Of a stretch of 64,000 nucleotides of DNA, positions 1 to 8,513 are shown one piece after another; within the stretch, counting starts at the first letter, position 1; each line of letters begins with the position of its first letter. The notes under the pieces were generated by a model. The model had not been told where the DNA came from and did no database searches. It was given only the letters and a program-made list of their open reading frames with translations. The position numbers and the translations under genes were made by a program. The stretch is taken from the NCBI RefSeq assembly GCF_002224365.1, contig NZ_CP022437.1:1612001-1676000 (forward strand). Direction: 5' to 3'. Source of the DNA: Virgibacillus necropolis (GTDB lineage: Bacteria; Bacillota; Bacilli; Bacillales; Amphibacillaceae).

Positions 1-2
1 GG

Positions 3-479
3 ACGAAAGCTGACTGTGCCATGTTGAATGCTGGTGTTTTGCTTGATCGATTTGAAGCGGGTGATGTTTCCCTTAAAGATGTCCATCGTATCTGTCCACA
101 TCCCATTAACCCCTGTGTAGTAGTCCTGAAGGGTGACGAGCTGATAGAGGTTATTCGTGCATCATTCAAAAAGGAATTCATGGAATTGCAGTTAAAAGGG
201 TTTGGATTTCGTGGTGAGGTTCTCGGAAGGATGATCTATGCGGGCGTGGAAATAGAAACCGAAATAAGGGAAGATGGCCAAGAATACGTGAAAAATGTAA
301 GCATGAATGGCCAACCTCTAAACCCTGATTATTCCTATCATGTAGCAACAGCAGATACGTTCACCTTTGGAAGACTATTACCAGAAGTTGCTAAGTCCGA
401 AACAAAAAAATATTTTTTACCTGAATTTCTGCGGGATTTGCTAGCTCAAACACTTAAAGAAGAATATGAATCAAGATAA
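3..479 (+). CDS. yunD: YunD-like 5'-nucleotidase family phosphoesterase, C-terminal part
   Basis: This is the C-terminal part of a 5'-nucleotidase family metallophosphoesterase, cut by the window edge. The frame is open from base 3 and reads through an ATG at 21, so 159 residues are visible. The visible part corresponds to the family's C-terminal substrate-binding domain; it opens with ADCAMLNAG and holds TADTFTFGR near residue 115. The N-terminal metal-binding half lies outside the window. The family hydrolyses nucleotide or related phosphomonoesters; the substrate of YunD is not evident here. yunC follows about 70 bp downstream in the same direction, as in B. subtilis, which supports the assignment. 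Confidence 0.85.
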   Translation, partial: TKADCAMLNAGVLLDRFEAGDVSLKDVHRICPHPINPCVVVLKGDELIEVIRASFKKEFMELQLKGFGFRGEVLGRMIYAGVEIETEIREDGQEYVKNVSMNGQPLNPDYSYHVATADTFTFGRLLPEVAKSETKKYFLPEFLRDLLAQTLKEEYESR

Positions 480-549
480 GTCTAAAGTAGCACCTAGGCC
501 CCTATCTGCATACACATATATGGTGATGTAGAAAAGGAGGAAATACTTG

Positions 550-852
550 ATGATTACTGTAAATCCTTTGGAAATTGATGGAATGTTTTTCACCGCAATT
601 ACTGTCGAACTCCCAAAAACAAACTTACTCATGATTTCTAATGATATCGGTTATATCATGTGTGGAGCTTTAGATGTAGATCTTTTAAATGAAAAACTAG
701 CTGATAGGAACGTGATAGCAGCCCGGGCTGTTGGAGTTAAAACGATTGATGAATTATTACATGCACCACTGCAAAAAGTAACAGATGCTTCAAAGTCCTA
801 CGGTTGGGAAGTAGGTATGGTAGGGAAAGAAGCATTGGGCCATATATCATAA
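550..852 (+). CDS. yunC: YunC family protein (DUF1805)
   Basis: This is a 100-residue protein of the YunC/DUF1805 family, of unknown function. The sequence is typical: ITVNPLEIDG at the N-terminus, a central GYIMCGALDVDLLN and a GVKTIDELL stretch. It is short, soluble and lacks a signal peptide. An AAGGAGG ribosome site at 534-540 lies 9 nt before the ATG at 550; a TTG at 547 is an alternative start 6 nt away. Its place between yunD and yunB matches B. subtilis. Confidence 0.85.
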   Translation: MITVNPLEIDGMFFTAITVELPKTNLLMISNDIGYIMCGALDVDLLNEKLADRNVIAARAVGVKTIDELLHAPLQKVTDASKSYGWEVGMVGKEALGHIS

Positions 853-1211
853 AAACGTATGTCTTCCATTATGGAAGGCATGCGCATTTAATGGCGCTTT
901 AAATGTCTATAATTGTAGTTTAATATATAGTATTATTCGAAAAATTTTGTTAGAATCTTTATACAGAATTAGTATCATGATGAATTAATTTGGTATGATA
1001 CAGAGTTAGGAGAGCCCTATGAGATTAGCAAGTACAAAATTAATAAAACCTGGAACCATTGTTGGACAAACTGTATTTAATGAAGGTGGGAAGGTTTTAA
1101 TACAAAAAGGATTAGGCTTAACTGAAAAAATGATCAATCGTCTCGTATTTCAAGGGATTACTTATATTTACATAGTAGACGAGCTAACCAATGATATTCA
1201 AATTGAACAAT

Positions 1212-2796
1212 AGGGGAAGGTGTAGTCCCCTTCAAAATGCGTAGCATTTAGTGGGGGTTAACCTTCTCGGTCTTGATTTTTTTATATTTTTAAAGACCAA
1301 CTTATTGTTTTATTTTTCGTCAGATTATATAATGATAGTAGATCAAGTGTTCGAGGAGGGCGGATTCGATGGAAAAAACAAAAACAATAAAAAACAAAAT
1401 TTTATCGCACGGAACTATTTCATTCGAACCTACGCTTATAATCTATCGAAATGCGTTAAAGTTTATTGTAGAAGTTATAGATGAAGAGTGGATTCTAGTA
1501 GAAGGTTTGAGTACGAAAGAAGTGACTCGTGTTGTTGAAAAGCTTATCCATCGAACCAAAGACAACCCTTCTCCCGAATATGATTTTACAAGTACTTTTT
1601 ATAAGTTCCCTTCCTATTTAAGGAGATCTGCGATCTCCAAAGCATTTGGCATCGTAACTAGCTATCGTTCAAATCTAAAAAACTGGCAATCTGACAAGTT
1701 AAAAGCGCTGTCTGATGGGAAAGCGTTTACTAAAAAACCTCCGGTTTTAAGTATGGAACACGATGCGTTTCCAGTGTTCTATAAAGGGAATATGTTTAAT
1801 CGAATTTCCTCTAATCGAGCGGAAATTAAACTTTTTATAAATAACGACTGGGTTTGGCATACAATCACGTTTAATGACAAAAACCTCAAAAACAGAGGGA
1901 TACTCGATTGGAAAGAAAACAATCCTACGCTTATTAAAGTTGGCAAAAAATATTTTATCAACTTTTCCTGTACCAAAAAAGTAAAGGTAAACAAAACAAA
2001 GATAAATGAACAAACGATTATAGCTGTTGACCTTGGATTAACCAACTCTGCAGTTTGTTCCGCTATGCGTTCAAATGGAACTGTCATTGGTAGGAAATTC
2101 ATCAACCAACCAATTGAAAAAGACCGGATGAACACGATTATAGGCAAACTCAAGAAAGCGCAGCGAAGTTCAGGGAAAATCGAAGCACCGAATTTTTGGA
2201 GAAGAATCAATGGTCTACAAAATTACATTAAAGTAAATACCGCATCTGAAATTATCAAATTCGCTGAGGAATATAATGCATCTGTGGTTGTATTCGAATA
2301 CCTAGGGAAAATGCGTGTCCCGAAGGACATATTTGGTGCAAAGAGAATACGTCACAAATTGCACCATTGGTGCAAACTCGGGATTCAATCAAAAGTAGAG
2401 GAAATGGCTCATTATCGTGGTATGCGCATTCGTCGAGTTAATCCTAAATACACGTCCGCTCTTGCTTTTGATGGATCTGGAAAAGTGAAGCGTAATACTA
2501 AAAAAGACCTTGCCACCTTTCAAAATGGCAAAGTCTATCACGCAGATTTAAGTGCCTCCTATAATATAGGAGCTCGGTATTTTATAAAAGAAATTCTTAA
2601 ACCCTTTTCTGAAAAGAAGAGGTTAGCAATTCAGGCAAAAGTCCCCGAATTACTAGCTAGAACTCGGCTGACATTGGCTTCATTAATTAGCTTACATCAG
2701 GCTCTACGCACCAACGGTGCGAAACCAGCGTGACGTTTGCTGTATTTAAGTCAATCGAAGCTCCATCAAAATCTCAATTTAGGTGGAGAGGTTCAC
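1212..2796 (+). mobile_element. TnpB-only IS200/IS605-type element inserted in the HD-GYP gene
   Basis: The element is about 1585 bp long and carries tnpB without a tnpA. Its left end, right after the host bases GAACAAT, has two hairpins (a GGGGA/TCCCC stem at about 1213-1232 and AAATGC-GTA-GCATTT at about 1235-1249). Its right end has a CTCCA/TGGAG stem and ends with GTTCAC at 2791-2796. Removing it joins two parts of one reading frame exactly, which fixes the boundaries to within about a base. No target duplication is seen, as expected for this family. A tnpA supplied from elsewhere would be needed for movement. Confidence 0.82.
1369..2733 (+). CDS. tnpB: TnpB-family RNA-guided nuclease, variant without zinc ribbon
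   Basis: This 454-residue protein is a TnpB relative, the family of RNA-guided DNA nucleases in IS200/IS605 elements. RuvC motif I is IAVDLGLTNSAV (Asp about 221), motif II VVVFEYLGKM (Glu about 310) and motif III HADLSASYNIGARY (Asp about 393). The stretch between motifs II and III, where canonical TnpB has a CxxC...CxxC zinc ribbon, has no cysteines and instead reads FDGSGKVKR...TFQNGKVYH. Start: ATG 1369 behind GGAGGGCGG. The 3' end of the gene overlaps the likely guide-RNA region (hairpin CGCACC-AAC-GGTGCG near 2708-2722). All three acidic residues are present, so a nuclease activity is possible, but it is not shown. Confidence 0.85.
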   Translation: MEKTKTIKNKILSHGTISFEPTLIIYRNALKFIVEVIDEEWILVEGLSTKEVTRVVEKLIHRTKDNPSPEYDFTSTFYKFPSYLRRSAISKAFGIVTSYRSNLKNWQSDKLKALSDGKAFTKKPPVLSMEHDAFPVFYKGNMFNRISSNRAEIKLFINNDWVWHTITFNDKNLKNRGILDWKENNPTLIKVGKKYFINFSCTKKVKVNKTKINEQTIIAVDLGLTNSAVCSAMRSNGTVIGRKFINQPIEKDRMNTIIGKLKKAQRSSGKIEAPNFWRRINGLQNYIKVNTASEIIKFAEEYNASVVVFEYLGKMRVPKDIFGAKRIRHKLHHWCKLGIQSKVEEMAHYRGMRIRRVNPKYTSALAFDGSGKVKRNTKKDLATFQNGKVYHADLSASYNIGARYFIKEILKPFSEKKRLAIQAKVPELLARTRLTLASLISLHQALRTNGAKPA

Positions 2797-3688
2797 TCTG
2801 TACTATCAGAAAAGGCGAGAATTGACGCTACTAATACAATAAAGGATACGTTTCATGATATAAAACAAAAAGGCTTCGGTAATCGTTCTTATATATTAGA
2901 GAAAAAAGGTAGTCAGATGACTTGTATTGTTGAACGATTACTTGATGATATTATGAAGCGGAAGGATGCCCTGTCATTACTTGCGGATAGATGATTATAT
3001 CTTTCAACACTCTTTAAATGTAACGATCTATTCGCTTGCGATTGAAACAGAACTAAAACTACCAAAAAGTAAGCTTGTTGAAATTGGTGTCGGTTCGATG
3101 CTGCATGATATGGGAAAGATTTTCATAGAACCTGATATACTAAAGAAACCTTCTAAATTAACGTCATCGGAATTTGAAATGATAAAATGCCATCCATAAT
3201 ATGGGTATGATTTTTTACGAAAACAAGAAAATATTCCTTTAGTTGTGGCACACTGTGCATTTCAGCATCACGAACGTTTGGATGGATCAGGATATCCAAG
3301 AGGGATAGCAGGTAATGATATTCATCCATATGCAAAAATAATAGCAGTTGCTGACGTATTTGATGCTGTAACAAGTAACAGGTCTTACCGTGATGCCATG
3401 CTTCCGCGCGACGGCTTAGAAATATTGTACGCAGGTGCAGTAAACCTATTTGACAAGGAAATAGTTGAGGCCTTTAAACGGAGTGTTGCGGTATATCCAA
3501 ATGGATTAGCTGTTGAATTAAGTGATAATAGATTAGGTGTTGTTGTCAGGCAGCATAAACATTTATGTGATCGTCCGATTGTTCGTATTATAACGGATGA
3601 AAGCAAGCAAGATAATTCCCCTTATGAAATTGATTTATCTAGATGTCTCTCCATTACGATTAAAGCATGCTTCCATGAATAAGTATAA

Positions 3689-3841
3689 GAGGTTGTTCAA
3701 AAAATCACCAAATGATAAACGGCGAATTTCTTCGTTGCAAAATTTTTCCGGTCCTCACGTATTAAAAGCATACGTTCCGGTCCTCAAAATCTTCGCGCCT
3801 TGAACTTCTTGTTTCTAATTTGCCGACTTTTTGAACACGCA
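3689..3841 (+). repeat. MITE-like inverted-repeat element, copy 1
   Basis: This is a 153-bp element with terminal inverted repeats. The left end is GTTCAAAAAATCACCAAATG and the right end, read on the other strand, is GTTCAAAAAGTCGGCAAATT. Between them are the shared blocks CGGCGAATTTCTTCGTTGC and CTTGAACTTCTTGTTTCTAA. It lies directly after the broken HD-GYP gene and before yunB. Related copies are at 11084, 16391, 21931, 23551, 36850 and 48148. It encodes no protein. Confidence 0.8.
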
Positions 3842-3907
3842 TTATAAATATTAAATTCTAACCTTCTTAAAACAAGCATAACTTGTGTTAAGGGGGTTTT
3901 AATCTTG

Positions 3908-4696
3908 ATGCAACCAAAGAAAAGTGTTTTTAGAAAAAAACCACGAACACCGCCTCCAGTTAAATACATATTTGTAATTACGTGCATTTTATTTGTTGCA
4001 ATGGTTTCGTTTAGTATCTGGTTTATAGGGAAAAAAATACAACCGCCATTAATGGAAATTGCAGAAATAAAGACGACTGAATTTGCAACCAGAGCCATCA
4101 ACGCCGCGGTTAAGTCAAGTGAAGGTATAACGTTTGATAACCTTGTGGATATTTCTAAAGATGACGAAGGAAATATTTCAATGGTTAGTTGGAGTGGGGA
4201 AGCGCAAAATAAATTATTAAGAAAAACTACAGAACGTGCCGAATATTTTTTATATAATATGAACAAAGGAGAAACTGTTGATACAGATGATCCAGACTTA
4301 CCACCCCTAGATTATGATGATTCGGCAGGAGATCTAGCAGAGAAAGATCCAACTGTTGTAGAAATACCTATTGGGCAAGCATTTGATAATACAATACTTG
4401 CTAACTTGGGGCCAAGAATACCAGTGAATTTTGAAATTGTTGGTGCGATCCAGTCTGACATAGTAGTGGATGAGAAAGCAGTTGGTATAAATAGTGTTGT
4501 TTATAATTTATATGTTCAAGTAACGGTTGATGTTCAAATTGTTGTCCCTTTTACAACAAAAACTGATACAGTAAGCACAAAGATATATATTGATGCAAGA
4601 ACGATAAATTCAGAGGTTCCACTGTACTATGGTAGCGATGGAAATGGTACCCCTCCTATTGCTATTCCTAAAGACGACTTGCAAAAAGAGGAATAA
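3908..4696 (+). CDS. yunB: Sporulation protein YunB
   Basis: YunB is a membrane-anchored protein needed for efficient spore formation in B. subtilis. The 262-residue product has a short basic cytoplasmic N-terminus (KKSVFRKKPRTPPP), one membrane segment at about residues 19-41 and a long external domain with the family stretch TEFATRAINAAVKSS. A proline- and aspartate-rich loop (DTDDPDLPPLDYDD) sits mid-protein. ATG 3908 follows an AGGGGG site at 3891-3896; a TTG at 3905 is just upstream. The gene lies downstream of yunC as in B. subtilis, but is separated from it here by the broken HD-GYP gene and a MITE. Confidence 0.88.
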   Translation: MQPKKSVFRKKPRTPPPVKYIFVITCILFVAMVSFSIWFIGKKIQPPLMEIAEIKTTEFATRAINAAVKSSEGITFDNLVDISKDDEGNISMVSWSGEAQNKLLRKTTERAEYFLYNMNKGETVDTDDPDLPPLDYDDSAGDLAEKDPTVVEIPIGQAFDNTILANLGPRIPVNFEIVGAIQSDIVVDEKAVGINSVVYNLYVQVTVDVQIVVPFTTKTDTVSTKIYIDARTINSEVPLYYGSDGNGTPPIAIPKDDLQKEE

Positions 4697-4707
4697 CTTA
4701 GTATAAT
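4679..4707 (+). promoter_or_regulatory. Sigma-A-type promoter for the lysine riboswitch transcript
   Basis: TTGCAA at 4679-4684 and TATAAT at 4702-4707 are separated by 17 bp. The promoter overlaps the 3' end of yunB and starts a transcript that enters the lysine riboswitch about 30 bp downstream. Confidence 0.6.
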
Positions 4708-4734
4708 AAAGACAATAATTTCATAGACTAAACC

Positions 4735-4980
4735 TTATCAGATCGGTGAGGTAGAGGCGCAAATAGGATTAGTAGTCAATAGGAGAATGACACCTGTGAT
4801 TATTGACGAAAGGACTGTTTGCCGAAGTGTAAGAAGAGTCAAGCTTCTTATTGCTGGTATAGTTTTGAAGAAAGGCTATACTGTCATGTTCATGATTGTG
4901 CATGGAGGACTACTGATCGTGATGGAGGATAACGTATATTGCCCAAACAATGATAAGTTATTTTCTATCATTGTTTTTTT
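4735..4980 (+). promoter_or_regulatory. Lysine riboswitch (L-box) with terminator
   Basis: The conserved L-box blocks occur in order: GGTAGAGGCGCAAATAGGAT, AGTAGTCA, GGAGAATGACA, GACGAAAGGACTGTTTGCCG, GCTTCTTATTGCTGG, GGCTATACTGTCATG and GGACTACTGATCGTGATGGA. A terminator follows: AACAATGATA (4946-4955) pairs with TATCATTGTT (4966-4975) ahead of a T-run. In this class lysine binding favours the terminator, so the carrier gene downstream should be off when lysine is plentiful. A 70-codon open frame that crosses this RNA is not a gene. Confidence 0.92.
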
Positions 4981-5043
4981 GCGTGTTTTTTTAACGTAAC
5001 ATCTCCGTGCACTTTCATAGTAGATAATTTGGAGGTAAGAAGG

Positions 5044-6600
5044 ATGGAAGGAACGATTTATTCATTAATACCAGCACTACTTATGCTTGTTCTGGTGTTA
5101 CTTACAAAAAGGGTTTTATTATCACTTGGAATAGGGATTATTCTTGGTGCCTTATTTATTCATGATTTTAACTTATTAGGGACGATTAATGAGATATGGG
5201 TAGTTTTTTATCAAATTTTTTATACTACTGATGGACTTAACGTTGGTAATTTATTGTTATTAGGCTTTTTGTTACTTCTAGGAATAATGACGGCATTCTT
5301 AAGTGCGTCAGGAGGAAGCCGGGCATTTGGAGAATATATGATCAGACGGGTAAAAACTCGTACAGGCGCTCAGGTCATGACAGCATTTTTAGGAATCATT
5401 ATTTTTATTGATGATTATTTTAATGCTTTGGCTGTTGGACAAATTGCGCGTCCGCTTACTGACCGACATAAAATTTCACGTGCTAAGCTTGCTTACTTCA
5501 TTGATTCTACGTCTGCTCCTGTAACAGTTCTTTCGCCGATTTCAAGCTGGGGAGCGTATATAATTGGTGTTCTTGGTAGTCTATTTGTAGCAAATGGAAT
5601 TACGGATCTTCAACCACTAGAGGCCTTTGTGAAAATGATTCCACTTAATTTTTATGCTATTGGTGCACTAATACTAGTATTCTTTACAGCATATTTAAAA
5701 ATGGATATTGGGCCTATGCGTAAGCACGAAAACCGAGCGATTGAAAAAGGTGAATTAATGGACCCTGATGAAAAAAATGTTCCAGGTGATTTAGGAGAAG
5801 TTTTTGAACCACATAAGAATGGTAAATTATATCATCTGCTTGTTCCGATAATCGTATTGGTAGTAGGTACAGTTGGTGCCATGATTATTACTGGGATTCA
5901 AGCCAGTACAGATGCGACATTGTTGGCGATTTTTGCTAATACCAATGTGAATCTTTCCTTATTTATTGGTGGTGTGCTCGCAGTAGTGCTAGCATTAGCT
6001 TTCCATCTTTTACAAGATAAACCAAAGGCAAATGGCTTTAAAATAGTTGCAGAAGGTGCAAAGACAATGCTTCCAGCCATTTATATTTTACTCTTAGCTT
6101 GGATGATTGGATCCATAATTGATACACTAGGAACTGGAGATTACCTGGCACAGTTGGTGGAAAGAGCATCAATCGATTCTGCCTTATTACCATTCTTATT
6201 TTTCATTATAGCTGGTTTAATGGCATTAGCAACAGGTACATCATGGGGCACATTTGGTATCATGTTACCTATCGCAGCAGAAATTACAGTCATTACAGAT
6301 GTATCCTTACTATTACCGGCCCTTGCAGCAGTTTTAGCAGGTTCAGTATTTGGTGATCATTGTTCACCTATTTCCGATACGACTATTCTGTCCTCAACAG
6401 GTGCTGGGTCAAACCATATTGTTCACGTCATAACGCAGTTGCCATATGCTTTTATCGCTGCGACAATTGGAGGGATTAGTTACCTGGTGATAGGATTCAC
6501 TGGAAACATAATTTTAGCTCTGCTGTTGGCTCTAGTATTACTAATAGCGGTAAGTTTCTTTATTCACTTTATTAACAAAACAAAATCTTCTACTATATAA
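5044..6600 (+). CDS. lysW: NhaC-family transporter, probable lysine carrier (LysW type)
   Basis: This 518-residue multi-spanning membrane protein belongs to the NhaC family of sodium/proton antiporters and related carriers. Family blocks include FIDDYFNALAVGQ, the region STSAPVTVLSPISSWG, ALATGTSWGTFGIMLPI and FGDHCSPISDTT. From sequence alone it would be called a Na+/H+ antiporter. The lysine riboswitch just upstream changes the reading: NhaC-like genes under L-box control have been predicted to carry lysine and named LysW. ATG 5044 has a GGAGGT site at 5031-5036; a TTG at 5029 is unlikely because it precedes that site. The gene is transcribed alone and ends at a terminator at 6609. Confidence 0.8.
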   Translation: MEGTIYSLIPALLMLVLVLLTKRVLLSLGIGIILGALFIHDFNLLGTINEIWVVFYQIFYTTDGLNVGNLLLLGFLLLLGIMTAFLSASGGSRAFGEYMIRRVKTRTGAQVMTAFLGIIIFIDDYFNALAVGQIARPLTDRHKISRAKLAYFIDSTSAPVTVLSPISSWGAYIIGVLGSLFVANGITDLQPLEAFVKMIPLNFYAIGALILVFFTAYLKMDIGPMRKHENRAIEKGELMDPDEKNVPGDLGEVFEPHKNGKLYHLLVPIIVLVVGTVGAMIITGIQASTDATLLAIFANTNVNLSLFIGGVLAVVLALAFHLLQDKPKANGFKIVAEGAKTMLPAIYILLLAWMIGSIIDTLGTGDYLAQLVERASIDSALLPFLFFIIAGLMALATGTSWGTFGIMLPIAAEITVITDVSLLLPALAAVLAGSVFGDHCSPISDTTILSSTGAGSNHIVHVITQLPYAFIAATIGGISYLVIGFTGNIILALLLALVLLIAVSFFIHFINKTKSSTI

Positions 6601-6608
6601 TTATGAAA

Positions 6609-6646
6609 TCAGGTAACCGGGGAATCTTTCGGTTGCCTGACTTTTT
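6609..6646 (+). terminator. Terminator after the NhaC-type carrier
   Basis: TCAGGTAACCG (6609-6619) pairs with CGGTTGCCTGA (6630-6640), followed by CTTTTT. Confidence 0.8.
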
Positions 6647-6698
6647 GGGTTAAATTAGCAGATCAAGCGACTTTGTGGCGCTTAAAACATCTAATTGT

Positions 6699-6854
6699 AA
6701 TGAAGATCGAAATAAGGTTGAGAAGAAAGGGAAAAGCGCTTCATCAAGGCAATGAAGATCGAAATAAGACTGAGGAGCAAGGGGAAAGTACTTCTTCAAG
6801 GTAATGAAGGTCCAAATGAGATTGAAAAGAACGGGAAAGGTGCTTCATCAAGAC
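6699..6854 (+). repeat. Three imperfect 52-bp tandem repeats
   Basis: Three direct copies of a 52-bp unit begin at 6699, 6751 and 6803. Each starts AATGAAG(A/G)TC and ends CTTC(A/T)TCAAG. Copies differ at about 10-15 positions. They lie between the carrier's terminator and the promoter of the NSS gene and have no long reading frame. Confidence 0.85.
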
Positions 6855-6860
6855 TTTGTT

Positions 6861-6889
6861 TTGACATAGTTCTAAAGTATCGGTATAAT
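6861..6889 (+). promoter_or_regulatory. Sigma-A-type promoter of the NSS transporter
   Basis: A consensus TTGACA at 6861-6866 and TATAAT at 6884-6889 have 17-bp spacing. The leader of about 100 nt before the gene holds an A/T-rich inverted repeat (GAAAAAAGTAA...TTACTTTTTTTC, about 6907-6949) that could act as a weak attenuator. Confidence 0.7.
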
Positions 6890-6988
6890 ACAAACATAAA
6901 TATCTGAAAAAAGTAAACATTTATAACATTCCTTCTTACTTTTTTTCATAGATATAAAATAGAAAAGTTAACTAGGGAGGTAGAAAAA

Positions 6989-8512
6989 ATGGAAACAAGA
7001 TCTCAATGGGGAACACGAGCAGGGTTTATTATGGCTGCTGTTGGTTCGGCAATTGGTTTAGGAAATATTTGGCGGTTTCCAACGGTAGCATATGAAAATG
7101 GTGGTGGAGCGTTCTTTATTCCATATTTATTTGCACTTCTTACTGCCGGGATTCCAATTCTAATTATGGAATTCACAATGGGCCATAAATACAAAGGATC
7201 GGCACCATTGACGTATAAAAAAATTAACAAAAAAGCAGAATGGGTTGGCTGGTGGGCAGTAATAGTAGCCTTTGTTATTTCTACATATTACTCGGTTATT
7301 ATTGCCTGGGCAATATCCTATTCTGTTTTCTCATTTAATCTAAGTTGGGGGGACGATACAGGAACATTCTTGTTTGAGGAATACTTACATTTAGCAGCTC
7401 CTGGTCAAATCGGTGGTTTTGTTCCTGGGGTACTTATTCCATTAATTATTGTATGGATTGTTGTACTAGGTATTTTATTCAAAGGTGTTAAAAAAGGGAT
7501 TGAAGTTGCAAACCGAATATTTATACCAGCATTAGTAATCATTTTTATTATTATTTGTATCCGTGCAGTCACATTACCTGGAGCATTGACAGGGCTTGAG
7601 GCATTCTTTGAACCTAATTTCGATAAAATTCTTGATCCTGGTGTATGGGTAGCAGCATACGGGCAAATTTTCTTTAGTATGTCGATCGCATTTGCAATCA
7701 TGATTACGTATTCTAGTTATTTACCGAAAAAGTCGGATATTACGAATAACGCTTTTATCACTGGTTTTGGTAACTCAAGTTTTGAATTGCTTTGTGGTAT
7801 CGGGGTATTCTCCGTACTTGGATTTATGGCAGCTCAACAGGGTGTAGCGGTAGATGAAGTAGTGACTGGTGGAGTTGGATTAGCATTTGTGGTATTCCCA
7901 GAAATTATTAATCAATTCCCAGCATTTAATGCACTCTTTGGATTCTTATTCTTTGCCTCACTCGTTCTAGCTGGATTAACTTCACTTATGTCTATTACAG
8001 AAACCTATGTAGCTGGATTAGTGGATAAATTTAAAATTTCAAGAAATAAAGCGGTATTGTTTGGCGGCGGATTCGCAGCACTAATTTCACTATTGTTTGC
8101 TACGCAAGGCGGATTGAACTTCCTTGATGTAGCCGATTATTTCATCAATCAGTTCGGTGTTGCATTCTTAGGATTAGTTGAGGTAGTCTTAATGGCTTGG
8201 GTATTCCGTAAGCTAAATGAATTTAAATCACATGCAAATGAAATATCTGATATTCAATTAGGAGCATGGTGGACAGTCAGCCTAAGCGTCATCACACCGA
8301 TTGTACTTGGATATCAAATGTTTGGTTTGTTTAAACAAAACCTATTAAAAGAATTTGATACAGAAACCGGTACCGGTAACTATGGTGGCTATACTGATTC
8401 ATTTATCTTCTTTGGTGGATGGGCAGTTGCTATCACAGCAATTGTTGTAGGTATTCTGTTATCATTTAGCAAATGGAGAACAAAGAACACAGTAGATAAA
8501 GGAGGCCAATAA
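6989..8512 (+). CDS. NSS-family sodium-dependent amino acid transporter
   Basis: This 507-residue protein is a member of the neurotransmitter:sodium symporter family, which moves amino acids into the cell with Na+. The N-terminal signature RAGFIMAAVGSAIGLGNIWR holds the family's unwound first helix and sodium site; further blocks are NGGGAFFIPYL and SLMSITETYVAGL. About 11-12 membrane segments can be counted. ATG 6989 follows an AGGGAGGT site. A 38-residue partner gene starts 2 bp after the stop, an arrangement known from the methionine/alanine transporter MetPS. The substrate cannot be read from the sequence. Confidence 0.88.
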   Translation: METRSQWGTRAGFIMAAVGSAIGLGNIWRFPTVAYENGGGAFFIPYLFALLTAGIPILIMEFTMGHKYKGSAPLTYKKINKKAEWVGWWAVIVAFVISTYYSVIIAWAISYSVFSFNLSWGDDTGTFLFEEYLHLAAPGQIGGFVPGVLIPLIIVWIVVLGILFKGVKKGIEVANRIFIPALVIIFIIICIRAVTLPGALTGLEAFFEPNFDKILDPGVWVAAYGQIFFSMSIAFAIMITYSSYLPKKSDITNNAFITGFGNSSFELLCGIGVFSVLGFMAAQQGVAVDEVVTGGVGLAFVVFPEIINQFPAFNALFGFLFFASLVLAGLTSLMSITETYVAGLVDKFKISRNKAVLFGGGFAALISLLFATQGGLNFLDVADYFINQFGVAFLGLVEVVLMAWVFRKLNEFKSHANEISDIQLGAWWTVSLSVITPIVLGYQMFGLFKQNLLKEFDTETGTGNYGGYTDSFIFFGGWAVAITAIVVGILLSFSKWRTKNTVDKGGQ

Positions 8513-8513
8513 T

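Larger units (their letters stand above)
1019..3682 (+). pseudogene. HD-GYP domain phosphodiesterase gene, disrupted
   Basis: A gene for an HD-GYP protein (the family that degrades cyclic di-GMP) is broken into pieces. The N-terminal part runs from ATG 1019, behind an AGGAG site, to about 1211, where a TnpB element enters and creates a stop at 1211-1213. The gene resumes at 2797 in the frame that joins DIQIEQ to SVLSEKARIDA. Near 2988 the frame shifts: LSLLAD is in one frame and IDDYIFQHSLNV in the next. A TAA at 3197-3199 replaces the residue expected in HPxYGYDFL. The HD motif (SMLHDMGK) and GYP motif (LDGSGYPRG) survive on separate fragments. With three lesions the gene is very unlikely to give an active enzyme. 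A small protein from 3245 to 3682 with the GYP half could still be made, but I see no strong ribosome site for it. Confidence 0.88.

Noticed and set aside
1251-1484. A 77-residue gene at the start of the first TnpB element
   Set aside because: It overlaps the start of tnpB in another frame and has no family features; the left-end hairpins explain the sequence.
4787-4999. A 70-residue protein gene before the NhaC-type carrier
   Set aside because: The frame runs through the lysine riboswitch and its terminator; the conserved bases are those of the RNA.
5044-6600. Plain Na+/H+ antiporter NhaC as final call
   Set aside because: The fold fits, but the lysine riboswitch directly upstream makes a lysine carrier more likely.
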